From Bacteroidota bacterium (GTDB lineage: Bacteria; Bacteroidota; Bacteroidia; Bacteroidales; Prolixibacteraceae), in contig JAEYXH010000011.1 in NCBI GenBank assembly GCA_023428545.1, positions 88,101-152,100 on the forward strand: a stretch of 64,000 nucleotides of DNA, in the 5' to 3' direction. The translations under genes were made by a program, and so were the position numbers. Shown in pieces: positions 18,898 through 27,518 of the stretch. A model generated the notes under the pieces. That model saw only the letters and a list, made by a program, of their open reading frames with translations, did not search any database and was not told the origin of the DNA. Position 1 is the stretch's first letter, and each line of letters begins with the position of its first letter.

Positions 18898-19836
18898 ATG
18901 AGATCTTTAAAGGATTATTTGATGATTACCCTTCGGGGGATGGCAATGGGAGCTGCTGATGTGATACCGGGAGTTTCGGGTGGCACCATCGCATTCATTA
19001 CCGGAATTTATGAAGAACTGATCAACTCGATCAAGTCGATAAACCCAGCTTCATTAAAACTTTTGTTACGAGGAAAAATACGTGAGTTCTGGACAGCCAT
19101 CAATGGTAATTTCCTGGTTAGTCTCGTGGCGGGTATCTTTATCAGCATCCTTTCACTGGCCAAATTGATGGAGTACCTTCTGGAAAGCTATCCGGTGCTG
19201 GTGTGGTCCTTTTTCTTTGGACTGATTGTGGCTTCGGCAATCTATGTGGTGAGATATGTCAAGAAATGGAATGCCGGCGTAGTCCTGATTTCAGTTGTGG
19301 GTGCGGTAATCGCCTATGTGATTACAATATTGACACCTGCCGAGGCCAACACGACCTACGGATTTATTTTTCTCTCGGGCGCAATAGCCATATGCGCCAT
19401 GATCCTGCCTGGCATAAGTGGTAGCTTTATTCTTGTGCTGCTTGGGATGTACCGCTTTATCCTGCAGGCAGTCAGTGACTTTAATATTCCGGTTATTCTG
19501 GTTTTTCTTCTGGGTGCCGGTATCAGCATTATCCTTTTTTCAAATTTTCTATCCTGGCTTTTCAAAAAATACCACGACCTGACCATCGGATTATTGGCAG
19601 GTTTTATGGTTGGTTCATTGAATAAGGTTTGGCCCTGGAAACAGGTGGTTGAAACTTTTACCGACCGACATGGGGTGGTCAGACCTTTAATCGAAGAGAA
19701 TGTTCTGCCCGGAACCTATGAGGTCGTCAGCAATAAGCCATCACTTCTGGCAGGTGCTCTAGTTCTGGCCTTGACAGGATTTGTACTTATCTTTGTGATT
19801 GAAGGGTTTACCGGAAACAAAAAGGAAAAGGCATGA
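18898..19836 (+). CDS. DUF368 membrane protein (PopT-type polyprenyl-phosphate transporter)
   Basis: 312 aa, about eight hydrophobic segments. The family signature GAADVIPGVSGGTIAFI lies near residue 18, with the inverted-repeat counterpart CAMILPGISGSFILVLLG near 165. DUF368 proteins (PopT) have recently been shown to return undecaprenyl phosphate across the cytoplasmic membrane for reuse in cell-wall and surface-polymer synthesis. The assignment of this activity here is by family. The stop overlaps the aroE start by 4 bp (ATGA). Confidence 0.85.
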   Translation: MRSLKDYLMITLRGMAMGAADVIPGVSGGTIAFITGIYEELINSIKSINPASLKLLLRGKIREFWTAINGNFLVSLVAGIFISILSLAKLMEYLLESYPVLVWSFFFGLIVASAIYVVRYVKKWNAGVVLISVVGAVIAYVITILTPAEANTTYGFIFLSGAIAICAMILPGISGSFILVLLGMYRFILQAVSDFNIPVILVFLLGAGISIILFSNFLSWLFKKYHDLTIGLLAGFMVGSLNKVWPWKQVVETFTDRHGVVRPLIEENVLPGTYEVVSNKPSLLAGALVLALTGFVLIFVIEGFTGNKKEKA

Positions 19837-20582
19837 GAACGTATGGTTTGGTTGGTTTTCCTTTAGGGCATTCATTTTCGCGTACCTTTTTTACCGAAAA
19901 ATTTGCCAGAGAGGGCAAGACTGAACAATACCTGAATTTTGAAATTCCCTCCATAGATTTAGTCGAAGAGCTGATTCTCAAGTATACTGACCTGGTTGGC
20001 CTGAATGTGACCATTCCTTATAAAACAGCCATCATTCCATTTTTGGATGAACTCGATGAGGTTGCCTTGAAAATCGGTGCAGTAAACACGGTCCTGATTC
20101 AACGATCTTCAGGATTAAAACCCATCTTGAAAGGTTTTAATACTGACGAGTACGGCTTTGGTTCCAGTTTGAAGCCACTTTTAAAGCCTCATCACCAGAA
20201 AGCGCTTGTATTGGGTACCGGAGGGGCATCGAAGGCAGTAGTATATGCCCTCGGGCAACTGGGGATTGCAAATACGCTGGTTTCACGGAGTGAGGAAAAT
20301 GGCCTGGGCTATGCTGCAATCACGAAAGAAATGATGGAGGAGCATACCGTCCTGATCAATACCACCCCTCTGGGTACTTATCCTGATACCACTGCAAAAC
20401 CAGATATTCCATACCGTTGGATAACTGATCGTCATTTGTTGTATGACCTGGTTTATAATCCTCCCATTACTTCATTCCTTCAGGAAGGCCTGAACCGTCA
20501 CGCGCAGGTTAAAAACGGTCACGAAATGCTGGTTATTCAGGCTTTACGGGCTTATGAGATATGGAATCCTGCAGGTATTTAG
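19833..20582 (+). CDS. aroE: Shikimate dehydrogenase
   Basis: NADP-dependent reduction of 3-dehydroshikimate in aromatic amino-acid synthesis; 249 aa, slightly shorter than the E. coli enzyme (272). Catalytic Lys64 (NVTIPYKTA) and Asp105 (GFNTDEYGF) are present, as are the substrate serines in GHSFS and the nucleotide-binding loop LGTGGASKAV. Coupled to DUF368 through ATGA. Its stop overlaps the stop of the convergent gene by 4 bp. Confidence 0.94.
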   Translation: MRTYGLVGFPLGHSFSRTFFTEKFAREGKTEQYLNFEIPSIDLVEELILKYTDLVGLNVTIPYKTAIIPFLDELDEVALKIGAVNTVLIQRSSGLKPILKGFNTDEYGFGSSLKPLLKPHHQKALVLGTGGASKAVVYALGQLGIANTLVSRSEENGLGYAAITKEMMEEHTVLINTTPLGTYPDTTAKPDIPYRWITDRHLLYDLVYNPPITSFLQEGLNRHAQVKNGHEMLVIQALRAYEIWNPAGI

Positions 20583-23572
20583 TCTTGGTGTTCCTCATTG
20601 AAACGAATTACGGCCTGGCGTTTCCTTCCGTCCATTAATATGGTTAAAGGATTTTCAAAACGTATATGACGGATGTATCCGGTATTTCTTATCAATTCCT
20701 GTTTTTCGAGTATCTCCATGTTGATAAAGGAGTTGTTTGAATTATGCGGTATGCAGAAATAGCCGACATTCATTGAAGTGACGTTGTGAAAGAAATGAGA
20801 ACCCAGTGAACCTTCCAGTGGGAAATTGTGCAATCCAATTTCAACGATGATCCGGGCCCTTGAAATTCCTGCCCAATAGACCGGAATGCCGGTAAAATGA
20901 TCATTAGAACCCCATCTCCCGGGGCCAATCAGCAAATAGTCTTGCTGATGCTCTTCAAAATATTTGTTGTATTCACTAATCTCGTGGGCGATCTCTTTGG
21001 TAATCATATTGCTGAATTGGTGGGGTTCAACGTAGATAACATCCCTGATGTTGTCAATCTTTCCATTGCCCATCCCTCTTTCAGCGTACATGATCATTTT
21101 ATCCCTGTCGAGGTGTTCCGCCTCGATCGATACCTCTTCCTCAGCCCTGATCAAAGGTTTAATCTGTAAAAGATAAAAGGTGGGTAGTCCGTTGGCTCCA
21201 GGCTTCAAATCGATCGAGTATTCCATTTCAACCGGTGTTCCCATGGCTTCCCTGAACAACCTCAGCAATAACTGAAGTGTTTCTGCCAGTGGTATGGCAT
21301 TGTATTTTAATATGTTGCTGAAATCAACCACGCGTGAACCAGGCATGGGCATTCCAGGTACCAGTTCCTCATTTTCCATATGGTAGGTCGATACACACAT
21401 TTCCAGCGTGCCATCACCTTCTGCCTCCTTGACCCGATAGCGTTTTACCGCAGCCAGCTCACCTTCCTGCACCAAATCAAAGGTTGTCCGTGTCATGTCG
21501 ATCGCATAGAAATGGCGTTGCGACTCCCTTATCTGGGCCGAAAGTGAGGTGTTGTTCAGGGCAGGGTATTTTGGGCAGAAACGATAAGCATTCTCTCCTC
21601 CGGCCACGTACATTCCCAGTCCGACTGCCGTTACTGAAAAGCCATCCTCTGGTTCCATATAAGCGACGGGGTAATAGTTGTATGATTGGGCTATCCCCGA
21701 TATATGGGGATAAAAGCGTGTGTTGTACTCATGGCCAACGACCTCCTGAATGATAACAGCCATTTTCTCTTCCTCAATTTTGTAGTCGATTGCATCGAAG
21801 TACATTTGGGAAGACTCGGTAAAGATACTTACATAGACCAGTTTGATCGCTGTGACGAGTTGCTCGAATCTTACATTGATGTCGGGATGGTTGTTGGGTA
21901 TCAGAAAGGTTGAATATACCCCCGAAAATGGCCGGAGCAATGAGTCCTCAAAAAGTCCGGATGAACGGATGGCAAGAGGCATTTTCATTAACTGGAGGTA
22001 CTCCATCAGGCGCTGGTTTATGTCCTCGTCGAACCACGCCTCGAGAAACTGGTTTCGGATATTCTCGTAATCGTAGGTGCTGTATATTGTCTCATACAGG
22101 TTGTTGGATTCAATAAAACGGTCAAATTCATTTGATCCCAGGATCGTGGTGGCAGGAATGCGGATTGACATGCCGGGAATGATACGCGAGAAGTCGATGT
22201 TCTCAATAAAGTTTGACATAAATGCCATGCCGCGTCCCTTTCCTCCGAGGGAACCTTTTCCAATGCGCATTACAAACCGGTTGGAAGAAACCAGTCCGGG
22301 ATCAAATTTGATGATTCTTCCCTGCAATTTCTTGAGTCGTACTTCCCTGAATACATCAAGGCAGAACTGCCGCAAGTCATCAGGGCTTCCAAAATCTTCT
22401 GTTTGGTAAGGTTTCAATCGTTCTGCCATGTTGATCTCACCTCTTGCCATAAGCCAGGTGCTGAATGAGTTCCGTCGGCCGTGATAGTCGAGTACGGAAT
22501 CAGGTATTATCCTGAACATTTCCTCGAATTCCTGCAGGTTTCGGGCTTCCATAAGGGGAGTTCCGTCAATGTCTTTAAAGACGAAATTTCCAAAACCCAG
22601 TCGGCGATAAAGAAAATTCAGGATGTCCATGGCCAGGCTATCCGAATTTTTGTCGATAAAGTCGGCACCCACATCATGGGCCCTTTCTGCATTGCTGATG
22701 TCATGTGATTGAAGTAACAATGGAATGGGAAAATGCATGACCTTGTTGACATATTTCAAAAGGTCAACACCGGCATTTTCATCTGAGACATTGTTCTTTT
22801 CAAATTTCACATCAGAAATCACGCACAGGATATAATCTCTATAGTTCCTGATTACCTCAACCGCCTCCTCATAGGTGCTCACAAGGATTACCTTAGGGCG
22901 GGCCCGCATTTTAAGGATCTTGTTTAACTCTTCCGCGGAGTCATCTTCCACCAGATTTTGTGTCTGGGTCATGATGGTTGCATATAACATGGGAAGATAC
23001 CTCGAGTAGTATTGGATGCTGTCCTCGACCAGGAGAACGACCCTGACATTCCCCAGACGCGTGTCAGGTTCCAGGTTTTTCTTATCCTCGATGTACTTAA
23101 TCATTGCCAGGAAGACATTGGAATTTCCGTTCCAGACAAATGTCCTGTCAAAAAAATCCAGTTTGTTGCCCTCTTTCTGGAAATATTTCAGGTCGGCATT
23201 GTTGTTTGCCAGTAATAAAATGGGAATGTTTGGTTTATTGTTATGGATTGATTGTGCCGTTTTCAGGGGCGTTTCCTTGTCGAGGCCCGCCATGATAATG
23301 ACAATGTCGAATGTGTGATTGACCAGGACCTGAAGGGCTTCCTCCATGGTGCTTACACTGGTGAATCGCGGGGCTGCGTAGAGGTTTAGCTGTAAATATT
23401 CCCCAAATATCTTATCGAAGATCTGACCTTCCTTGACAATGGAATAGGAGTCGTAAATGGTGGCAATGAGCAGAACCTCCTTTACTTTATAAGGCATGAG
23501 TTCGTGAAAGATGTCACGGTCAGTTTTTCTCTTTTTAAATATGTCGGAGAGATGGATATCCTCGATGTTCAT
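20579..23572 (-). CDS. Receiver-like / PEP-synthase ATP-grasp hybrid protein
   Basis: 997 aa. Residues ~30-165 look like a degenerate receiver. Residues ~175-325 form a second receiver-like domain that keeps Glu183-Asp184 (VEDS), Asp254 (ISDVK) and Lys308 (FIDKNS). From ~425 it matches the ATP-binding N-terminal domain of PEP synthase/pyruvate phosphate dikinase: IGKGSLGGKGRG (437-448), AIRSSGLFEDS (534-544) and FYLLQIKPLI. The phosphohistidine (swivelling) domain and the PEP/pyruvate-binding barrel of those enzymes are absent, so it cannot be a complete PEP synthase. The type occurs widely in Bacteroidota; its reaction is not known to me. Possibly a phosphorylation-controlled ATP-grasp kinase or regulator. 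Confidence 0.75.
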   Translation of the reverse strand: MNIEDIHLSDIFKKRKTDRDIFHELMPYKVKEVLLIATIYDSYSIVKEGQIFDKIFGEYLQLNLYAAPRFTSVSTMEEALQVLVNHTFDIVIIMAGLDKETPLKTAQSIHNNKPNIPILLLANNNADLKYFQKEGNKLDFFDRTFVWNGNSNVFLAMIKYIEDKKNLEPDTRLGNVRVVLLVEDSIQYYSRYLPMLYATIMTQTQNLVEDDSAEELNKILKMRARPKVILVSTYEEAVEVIRNYRDYILCVISDVKFEKNNVSDENAGVDLLKYVNKVMHFPIPLLLQSHDISNAERAHDVGADFIDKNSDSLAMDILNFLYRRLGFGNFVFKDIDGTPLMEARNLQEFEEMFRIIPDSVLDYHGRRNSFSTWLMARGEINMAERLKPYQTEDFGSPDDLRQFCLDVFREVRLKKLQGRIIKFDPGLVSSNRFVMRIGKGSLGGKGRGMAFMSNFIENIDFSRIIPGMSIRIPATTILGSNEFDRFIESNNLYETIYSTYDYENIRNQFLEAWFDEDINQRLMEYLQLMKMPLAIRSSGLFEDSLLRPFSGVYSTFLIPNNHPDINVRFEQLVTAIKLVYVSIFTESSQMYFDAIDYKIEEEKMAVIIQEVVGHEYNTRFYPHISGIAQSYNYYPVAYMEPEDGFSVTAVGLGMYVAGGENAYRFCPKYPALNNTSLSAQIRESQRHFYAIDMTRTTFDLVQEGELAAVKRYRVKEAEGDGTLEMCVSTYHMENEELVPGMPMPGSRVVDFSNILKYNAIPLAETLQLLLRLFREAMGTPVEMEYSIDLKPGANGLPTFYLLQIKPLIRAEEEVSIEAEHLDRDKMIMYAERGMGNGKIDNIRDVIYVEPHQFSNMITKEIAHEISEYNKYFEEHQQDYLLIGPGRWGSNDHFTGIPVYWAGISRARIIVEIGLHNFPLEGSLGSHFFHNVTSMNVGYFCIPHNSNNSFINMEILEKQELIRNTGYIRHIRFENPLTILMDGRKRQAVIRFNEEHQD

Positions 23573-23689
23573 GGCATAAATATTTTGTTGAAAATTAGCT
23601 TTTTTTCAGGCTTTCCGGTTTTTTACAGGCCTTTTTTTCACCCTGATTAATCGTGGTGAACCAGTTAATGCGATAATTTGTCCTTTTCT

Positions 23690-23727
23690 AAAAAGAAAAA
23701 GGCTGTCCCGGGAACCGAAACAGCCTT
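23690..23727 (-). terminator. Intrinsic terminator of korAB
   Basis: On the minus strand, AAGGCTGT pairs with ACAGCCTT (23720-23727 with 23699-23706), loop 13 bases, followed directly by a T-rich tract (TTTTTCTTTTT). It lies 20 bp after the korB stop. Confidence 0.82.
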
Positions 23728-23746
23728 CTCTATGAATATAGTTTTA

Positions 23747-24808
23747 CTATATGCGCTTTTTACACAGTTCACCATCAAAATTTCCACTCCCGTTTCCTTC
23801 CACTACCCAGGTATTTCCCGAATGGAGCATGCCATCCACATCTTTGATGCGGCTTGATTGTTTTACTGCATCGATTTGTTTTACCATCTCCTGGTCATAA
23901 ACAGGGGCTACCACATCGCGGATAACACCGAATACAACCGGGAAATCGGGTAAATGCATGTTCACCAAAGCCAGATGCAGTGATGGGTCGGGGTCATGGG
24001 CATCATGGACCAAAATGTCATCCAGGGTAATGCCGTTTTCTCCGATAGTCACCACTTTCAGTTTTCCTTTCACCGACATGAGGCCTTTGTTTTGGTCGTT
24101 GCCAAAAATCATGGGTTCACCATGGCGCAGGACGAGTTGCCGTTCGAGCTTGTGTTCCGAGTCAGTGATTTGGTTATGAACCCCATCGTTGAAGATAACA
24201 CAGTTCTGAAGTACCTCCACTACGGATGTTCCCTCATGTTTGGCAGCCTCCATAAATACTTCCTGGCTAAGTTTCAGGTTGGTGTCGATGGTTCGGGCAA
24301 AAAAGTTTCCCCGTGCCCCTATCACCAGCTGTCCTGGAACAAAAGGCTCCTCGATGGTGCCAAAGGGGGAGGTTTTTGTCTTGAATCCCCTGTCGGTTGT
24401 TGGAGAATACTGACCCTTGGTCAGTCCATATATTTTATTGTTGAACAGGATGACATTCAAATCAATGTTCCTTCTGATCAGGTGGATAAAATGGTTTCCC
24501 CCGATAGCCATGCCATCGCCATCACCCGTAATTACCCATACATTCAGGCTTGGATTGGCACACTTTACCCCACTTGCGATAGCTGTTGCCCTACCGTGTA
24601 TGGTATGGAAGCCATAGGTGCTCATGTAGTAAGGGAATCTCGAGGAACAACCGATTCCCGAAATTACGGCATACTGTTCATGAGTTACATTCATTTCGGC
24701 CATGGTTCTCTGCACTGCATTCATAATGGCATAGTCACCACAGCCCGGACACCAGCGAACCTCATTTTCGCTTTTAAAGTCCTTGACGGTATATTTTATT
24801 TCATTCAT
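23747..24808 (-). CDS. korB: 2-oxoacid:ferredoxin oxidoreductase subunit beta (KorB-type)
   Basis: Thiamine-diphosphate and [4Fe-4S] subunit of a ferredoxin-dependent 2-oxoacid (probably 2-oxoglutarate) oxidoreductase; 353 aa. Cluster cysteines: Cys20 and Cys23 (CPGCGD), Cys54 (GIGCSSRFP) and Cys203. The thiamine-diphosphate motif runs from GDGDGMAIGGNHF (95) to ILFNN (~124). The start lies 2 bp after the korA stop, with GGAGGAAT inside the end of korA as ribosome-binding site. Forms an alpha-gamma/beta complex with KorA. 2-oxoglutarate preference is inferred from the family; pyruvate or branched-chain oxoacids are not excluded. Confidence 0.9.
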   Translation of the reverse strand: MNEIKYTVKDFKSENEVRWCPGCGDYAIMNAVQRTMAEMNVTHEQYAVISGIGCSSRFPYYMSTYGFHTIHGRATAIASGVKCANPSLNVWVITGDGDGMAIGGNHFIHLIRRNIDLNVILFNNKIYGLTKGQYSPTTDRGFKTKTSPFGTIEEPFVPGQLVIGARGNFFARTIDTNLKLSQEVFMEAAKHEGTSVVEVLQNCVIFNDGVHNQITDSEHKLERQLVLRHGEPMIFGNDQNKGLMSVKGKLKVVTIGENGITLDDILVHDAHDPDPSLHLALVNMHLPDFPVVFGVIRDVVAPVYDQEMVKQIDAVKQSSRIKDVDGMLHSGNTWVVEGNGSGNFDGELCKKRI

Positions 24809-24810
24809 GA

Positions 24811-26649
24811 TTATTCCTCCAGAAGTTTAGTTACGGCACTTTTCAACTCTTTGACTGTGAATGGGAGACCTTGTACCTTGTTGTATTGATGGTAAGTAAA
24901 TCCAGGTTCCTTGTCGCGCAGGTAACTGGCAAACTGTCCCAAATTCAGTTCACAGACAATTATCTTTTTGAAACGGCTGAACACTTCCCTGACATTTGAC
25001 GGGAGCGGCATGATGTAGTTAAAGTGGGCCAGGCTCACATTCTTGCCTTCCAGCCTCAGTTCCCTGAGTGCACTTAGCAAGTGACCGTATGTTCCGCCCC
25101 AGCCGACTAGCAAAACATCACCGCTGTCGTCACCGCAAACTTCCAGTTCCGGGATCATTGATACCACCCTGTCAACCTTTGCCTTGCGGATTTCTGTGTT
25201 TTTCTGGTGGTTTTCTGGGTCGTGGCTGACAGTCCCGGCAACATTCTTTTCCAATCCACCAATTCGGTGCTGGAATCCTGCCATTCCGGGGAAAGCCCAT
25301 TCTCTGGCCAATGTTTCCTCATCCCTGCGATAAGGTTTGAAAGTACTGGCATCTTTTGCAAACCGTGGCTTAATTTCAGGAAGTTCCTCCATGGAAGGAA
25401 GTTTCCAGGGTTCGCTGCCGTTCCCAAGGAAGCCATCAGTCAGGAGAACCACGGGAACCATTCTTTCCAAAGCGATTTTTGCTGCCTTGAATGCATACCA
25501 GAAACAATCGGATGGAGTGCTTGCAGCCAGAATAACAACAGGACTTTCTCCGTTTCGTCCGTACAGGGCCTGAAGAAGATCAGACTGTTCCGTTTTTGTT
25601 GGGAGCCCGGTTGATGGACCGCCCCTCTGCACATTAACAATGACCAGGGGAAGTTCAGCCATGACTGCAAGCCCGATTGCTTCAGACTTAAGGGCAAAAC
25701 CAGGCCCTGACGTCGTTGTCACGGCAAGATCTCCGGCAAATGCGGCTCCAATGGCTGTAGCGATCCCTGCAATTTCATCCTCGGCCTGGAATGACTTGAC
25801 TCCCAAATCTTTCCGTTCGGCCAAAGTTTGTAATATTTCCGTGGCCGGGGTGATGGGATACGAGCCGACAAACAATTCGAGTCCAGCCTTCTCTGCAGCG
25901 GCAATCAAACCCCAACCTGTTGCCTGGTTCCCGTTGATGTTTCGGTAAACTCCCGGTTCAATCGCTGCCGGATTTACCATGTATTGCGGTGTGGTATGCT
26001 GCAGGTTACTTCCGTAGTTGAACCCAGCATGCAATACCCTGAGATTTGACTCGACAACCAATGGTTTCTTCGCAAACTTGGTCTTCAGGTACTCCTCGAT
26101 GTAATCGAGCGGCCGGTTAAAGATCCAGCACACGAGACCAAGAGCCAACATGTTTTTACTGCGTAGGATACTCTTGTTATCCAATCCGAGATCACGAAGA
26201 CTTTCCTGGGTCAATGTCGTGATCGGTACCGGTATTTTATTGTAATCAAGTAGGTTACATTCGGTAAACGGATCGTCTGTGACTAACCCTGCCTTCTTGA
26301 AATTCTTGTCATTAAAGGCATCACTGTCAAAGATGATCATTCCGCCCGGATTCATAAACTTCGCGTTGGCTTTTACTGCTGCCGGGTTCATGGCCACAAG
26401 AACATGGGCGAAATCACCAGGCGTATGAATAGCCTTTCTTCCAAATTGGACCTGAAACCCTGATACACCCCCGACGGTACCCTGCGGTGCCCGTATTTCA
26501 GAGGGATAATCGGGGAAAGTACTGATATCATTACCAAGAAGAGCTGATGCGTCGGAAAATAAAGTCCCTGTCAACTGCATACCATCTCCTGAATCACCCG
26601 AAAACCTGATCGCCACTTCATCAAGTTCTATAACTTTTGCTTCCTTCAT
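24811..26649 (-). CDS. korA: 2-oxoacid:ferredoxin oxidoreductase subunit alpha (gamma-alpha fusion, KorA-type)
   Basis: 612 aa. The first ~195 residues are the gamma domain (FSGDSGDGMQLTG). From ~230 the alpha/pyrimidine-binding domain follows (VGSYPITPATEIL, TTTSGPGFALKSEAIGLA, QRGGPSTGLPTKTEQSDL) and then the C-terminal transketolase-like domain. Together with KorB it oxidatively decarboxylates a 2-oxoacid to the acyl-CoA, reducing ferredoxin; it is reversible in many anaerobes. First gene of a two-gene operon with its own terminator. Confidence 0.92.
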   Translation of the reverse strand: MKEAKVIELDEVAIRFSGDSGDGMQLTGTLFSDASALLGNDISTFPDYPSEIRAPQGTVGGVSGFQVQFGRKAIHTPGDFAHVLVAMNPAAVKANAKFMNPGGMIIFDSDAFNDKNFKKAGLVTDDPFTECNLLDYNKIPVPITTLTQESLRDLGLDNKSILRSKNMLALGLVCWIFNRPLDYIEEYLKTKFAKKPLVVESNLRVLHAGFNYGSNLQHTTPQYMVNPAAIEPGVYRNINGNQATGWGLIAAAEKAGLELFVGSYPITPATEILQTLAERKDLGVKSFQAEDEIAGIATAIGAAFAGDLAVTTTSGPGFALKSEAIGLAVMAELPLVIVNVQRGGPSTGLPTKTEQSDLLQALYGRNGESPVVILAASTPSDCFWYAFKAAKIALERMVPVVLLTDGFLGNGSEPWKLPSMEELPEIKPRFAKDASTFKPYRRDEETLAREWAFPGMAGFQHRIGGLEKNVAGTVSHDPENHQKNTEIRKAKVDRVVSMIPELEVCGDDSGDVLLVGWGGTYGHLLSALRELRLEGKNVSLAHFNYIMPLPSNVREVFSRFKKIIVCELNLGQFASYLRDKEPGFTYHQYNKVQGLPFTVKELKSAVTKLLEE

Positions 26650-26749
26650 GGAGTAATAGTTTGTTTTAAATGTATTTTCTTTTAGGATTTGATTAAAATA
26701 CCTTATCCCGGCAGGACGGATTTATGTAAATACGGATGTCGGGTACTCG

Positions 26750-26757
26750 CAAAAATA
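26750..26757 (-). promoter_or_regulatory. Candidate -7 box of korAB
   Basis: The minus strand reads TATTTTTG, a perfect TAnnTTTG box about 100 bp upstream of korA. That leaves an untranslated leader of roughly 90 bases. No clear -33 TTG at the normal distance. Confidence 0.3.
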
Positions 26758-26809
26758 ACCAATATTTAACACCTCGAAAATGACCGGGGAATTTCTTTAC
26801 CGCTTTTCC

Positions 26810-26817
26810 TATCTTTG
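26810..26817 (+). promoter_or_regulatory. -7 box of the gamma carbonic anhydrase gene
   Basis: TATCTTTG, a perfect TAnnTTTG box, 25 bp before the ATG at 26843. An in-frame start at 26780 would lie upstream of transcription, so 26843 is chosen. Confidence 0.45.
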
Positions 26818-26842
26818 CCATAATTTAAAACTATTACAGATA

Positions 26843-27358
26843 ATGGCACTCATTAAATCACTGAACGGAAAGACACCCATAATTGGAAAAAACTGTTTTC
26901 TGGCCGAAACCGCAGTCATTATTGGTGACGTTGAAATCGGCGATAACTGCAGTATATGGTACAATGCTGTGATCAGGGGTGATGTACATTCCATCAGGAT
27001 AGGTCATGATACAAATATCCAGGATGGTGCCGTCATTCATGCTACCTACCAGAAATCACCCACCAACATTGGCAATCACGTTACCATTGCGCATAACGTG
27101 ACGGTTCATGGCTGTACTCTTCAGGATAACGTAATGATCGGAATCAATGCCGTGGTGCTCGATGATGCGGTTGTGGAAAGCAATTCCCTGGTAGCTGCCG
27201 GTTCGGTAGTTACAAAAGGTACACGGGTGGAGTCAGGTACTGTCTATGCCGGAGTTCCCGCAAAAAAGGTAAAAGACATCGGTCCCGAATTACTGGAGGG
27301 AGAAATCAATCGCATTTCAAAGGCATACATAAAATATGCATCCTGGTATAAGGAATAA
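26843..27358 (+). CDS. Gamma-class carbonic anhydrase family protein
   Basis: 171 aa left-handed beta-helix protein with hexapeptide repeats through most of its length (IGDVEIGDNCSIWYNAVIRG and others). The three zinc histidines of the gamma carbonic anhydrase fold are present: His66 (VIHAT), His84 (IAHNV) and His89 (VHGC). It could hydrate CO2. The short family (YrdA/CaiE-like) lacks the acidic loop of Methanosarcina Cam, so activity is uncertain. Trimer expected. Transcribed divergently from korAB, with monocistronic spacing. Confidence 0.88.
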   Translation: MALIKSLNGKTPIIGKNCFLAETAVIIGDVEIGDNCSIWYNAVIRGDVHSIRIGHDTNIQDGAVIHATYQKSPTNIGNHVTIAHNVTVHGCTLQDNVMIGINAVVLDDAVVESNSLVAAGSVVTKGTRVESGTVYAGVPAKKVKDIGPELLEGEINRISKAYIKYASWYKE

Positions 27359-27405
27359 TCTTTGGGGATGTGTTTTGACTGATACATACCTGGTCAAAGG
27401 ATGTA

Positions 27406-27451
27406 ATTGGCCATTATTTGCCTGTGCCAATGTAAAAATTGGCTAAATTCG
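27406..27451 (+). promoter_or_regulatory. Putative operator/promoter of the nucleotidyltransferase-kinase pair
   Basis: Three copies of the half-site ATTGGC lie here in alternating orientation: 27406-27411 (+), 27426-27431 (as GCCAAT) and 27438-27443 (+). The last two form an inverted repeat with a 6-base loop. A TTTG (27417-27420) and a TAAATTCG (27444-27451, one mismatch from TAnnTTTG) flank or overlap them. The layout suggests a regulator-bound promoter. The spacer (23 bp) is slightly long for the phylum consensus. Confidence 0.35.
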
Positions 27452-27518
27452 CATCTGCATCCAAGATAACATGATCCTTGAGATATCTTAAAACATCACA
27501 ATAAAATACTGAATTTCA

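Noticed and set aside
23996..24889. 297-codon ORF on the plus strand
   Set aside because: Antisense to korB and the end of korA; composition is that of a shadow frame and it has no start signals.
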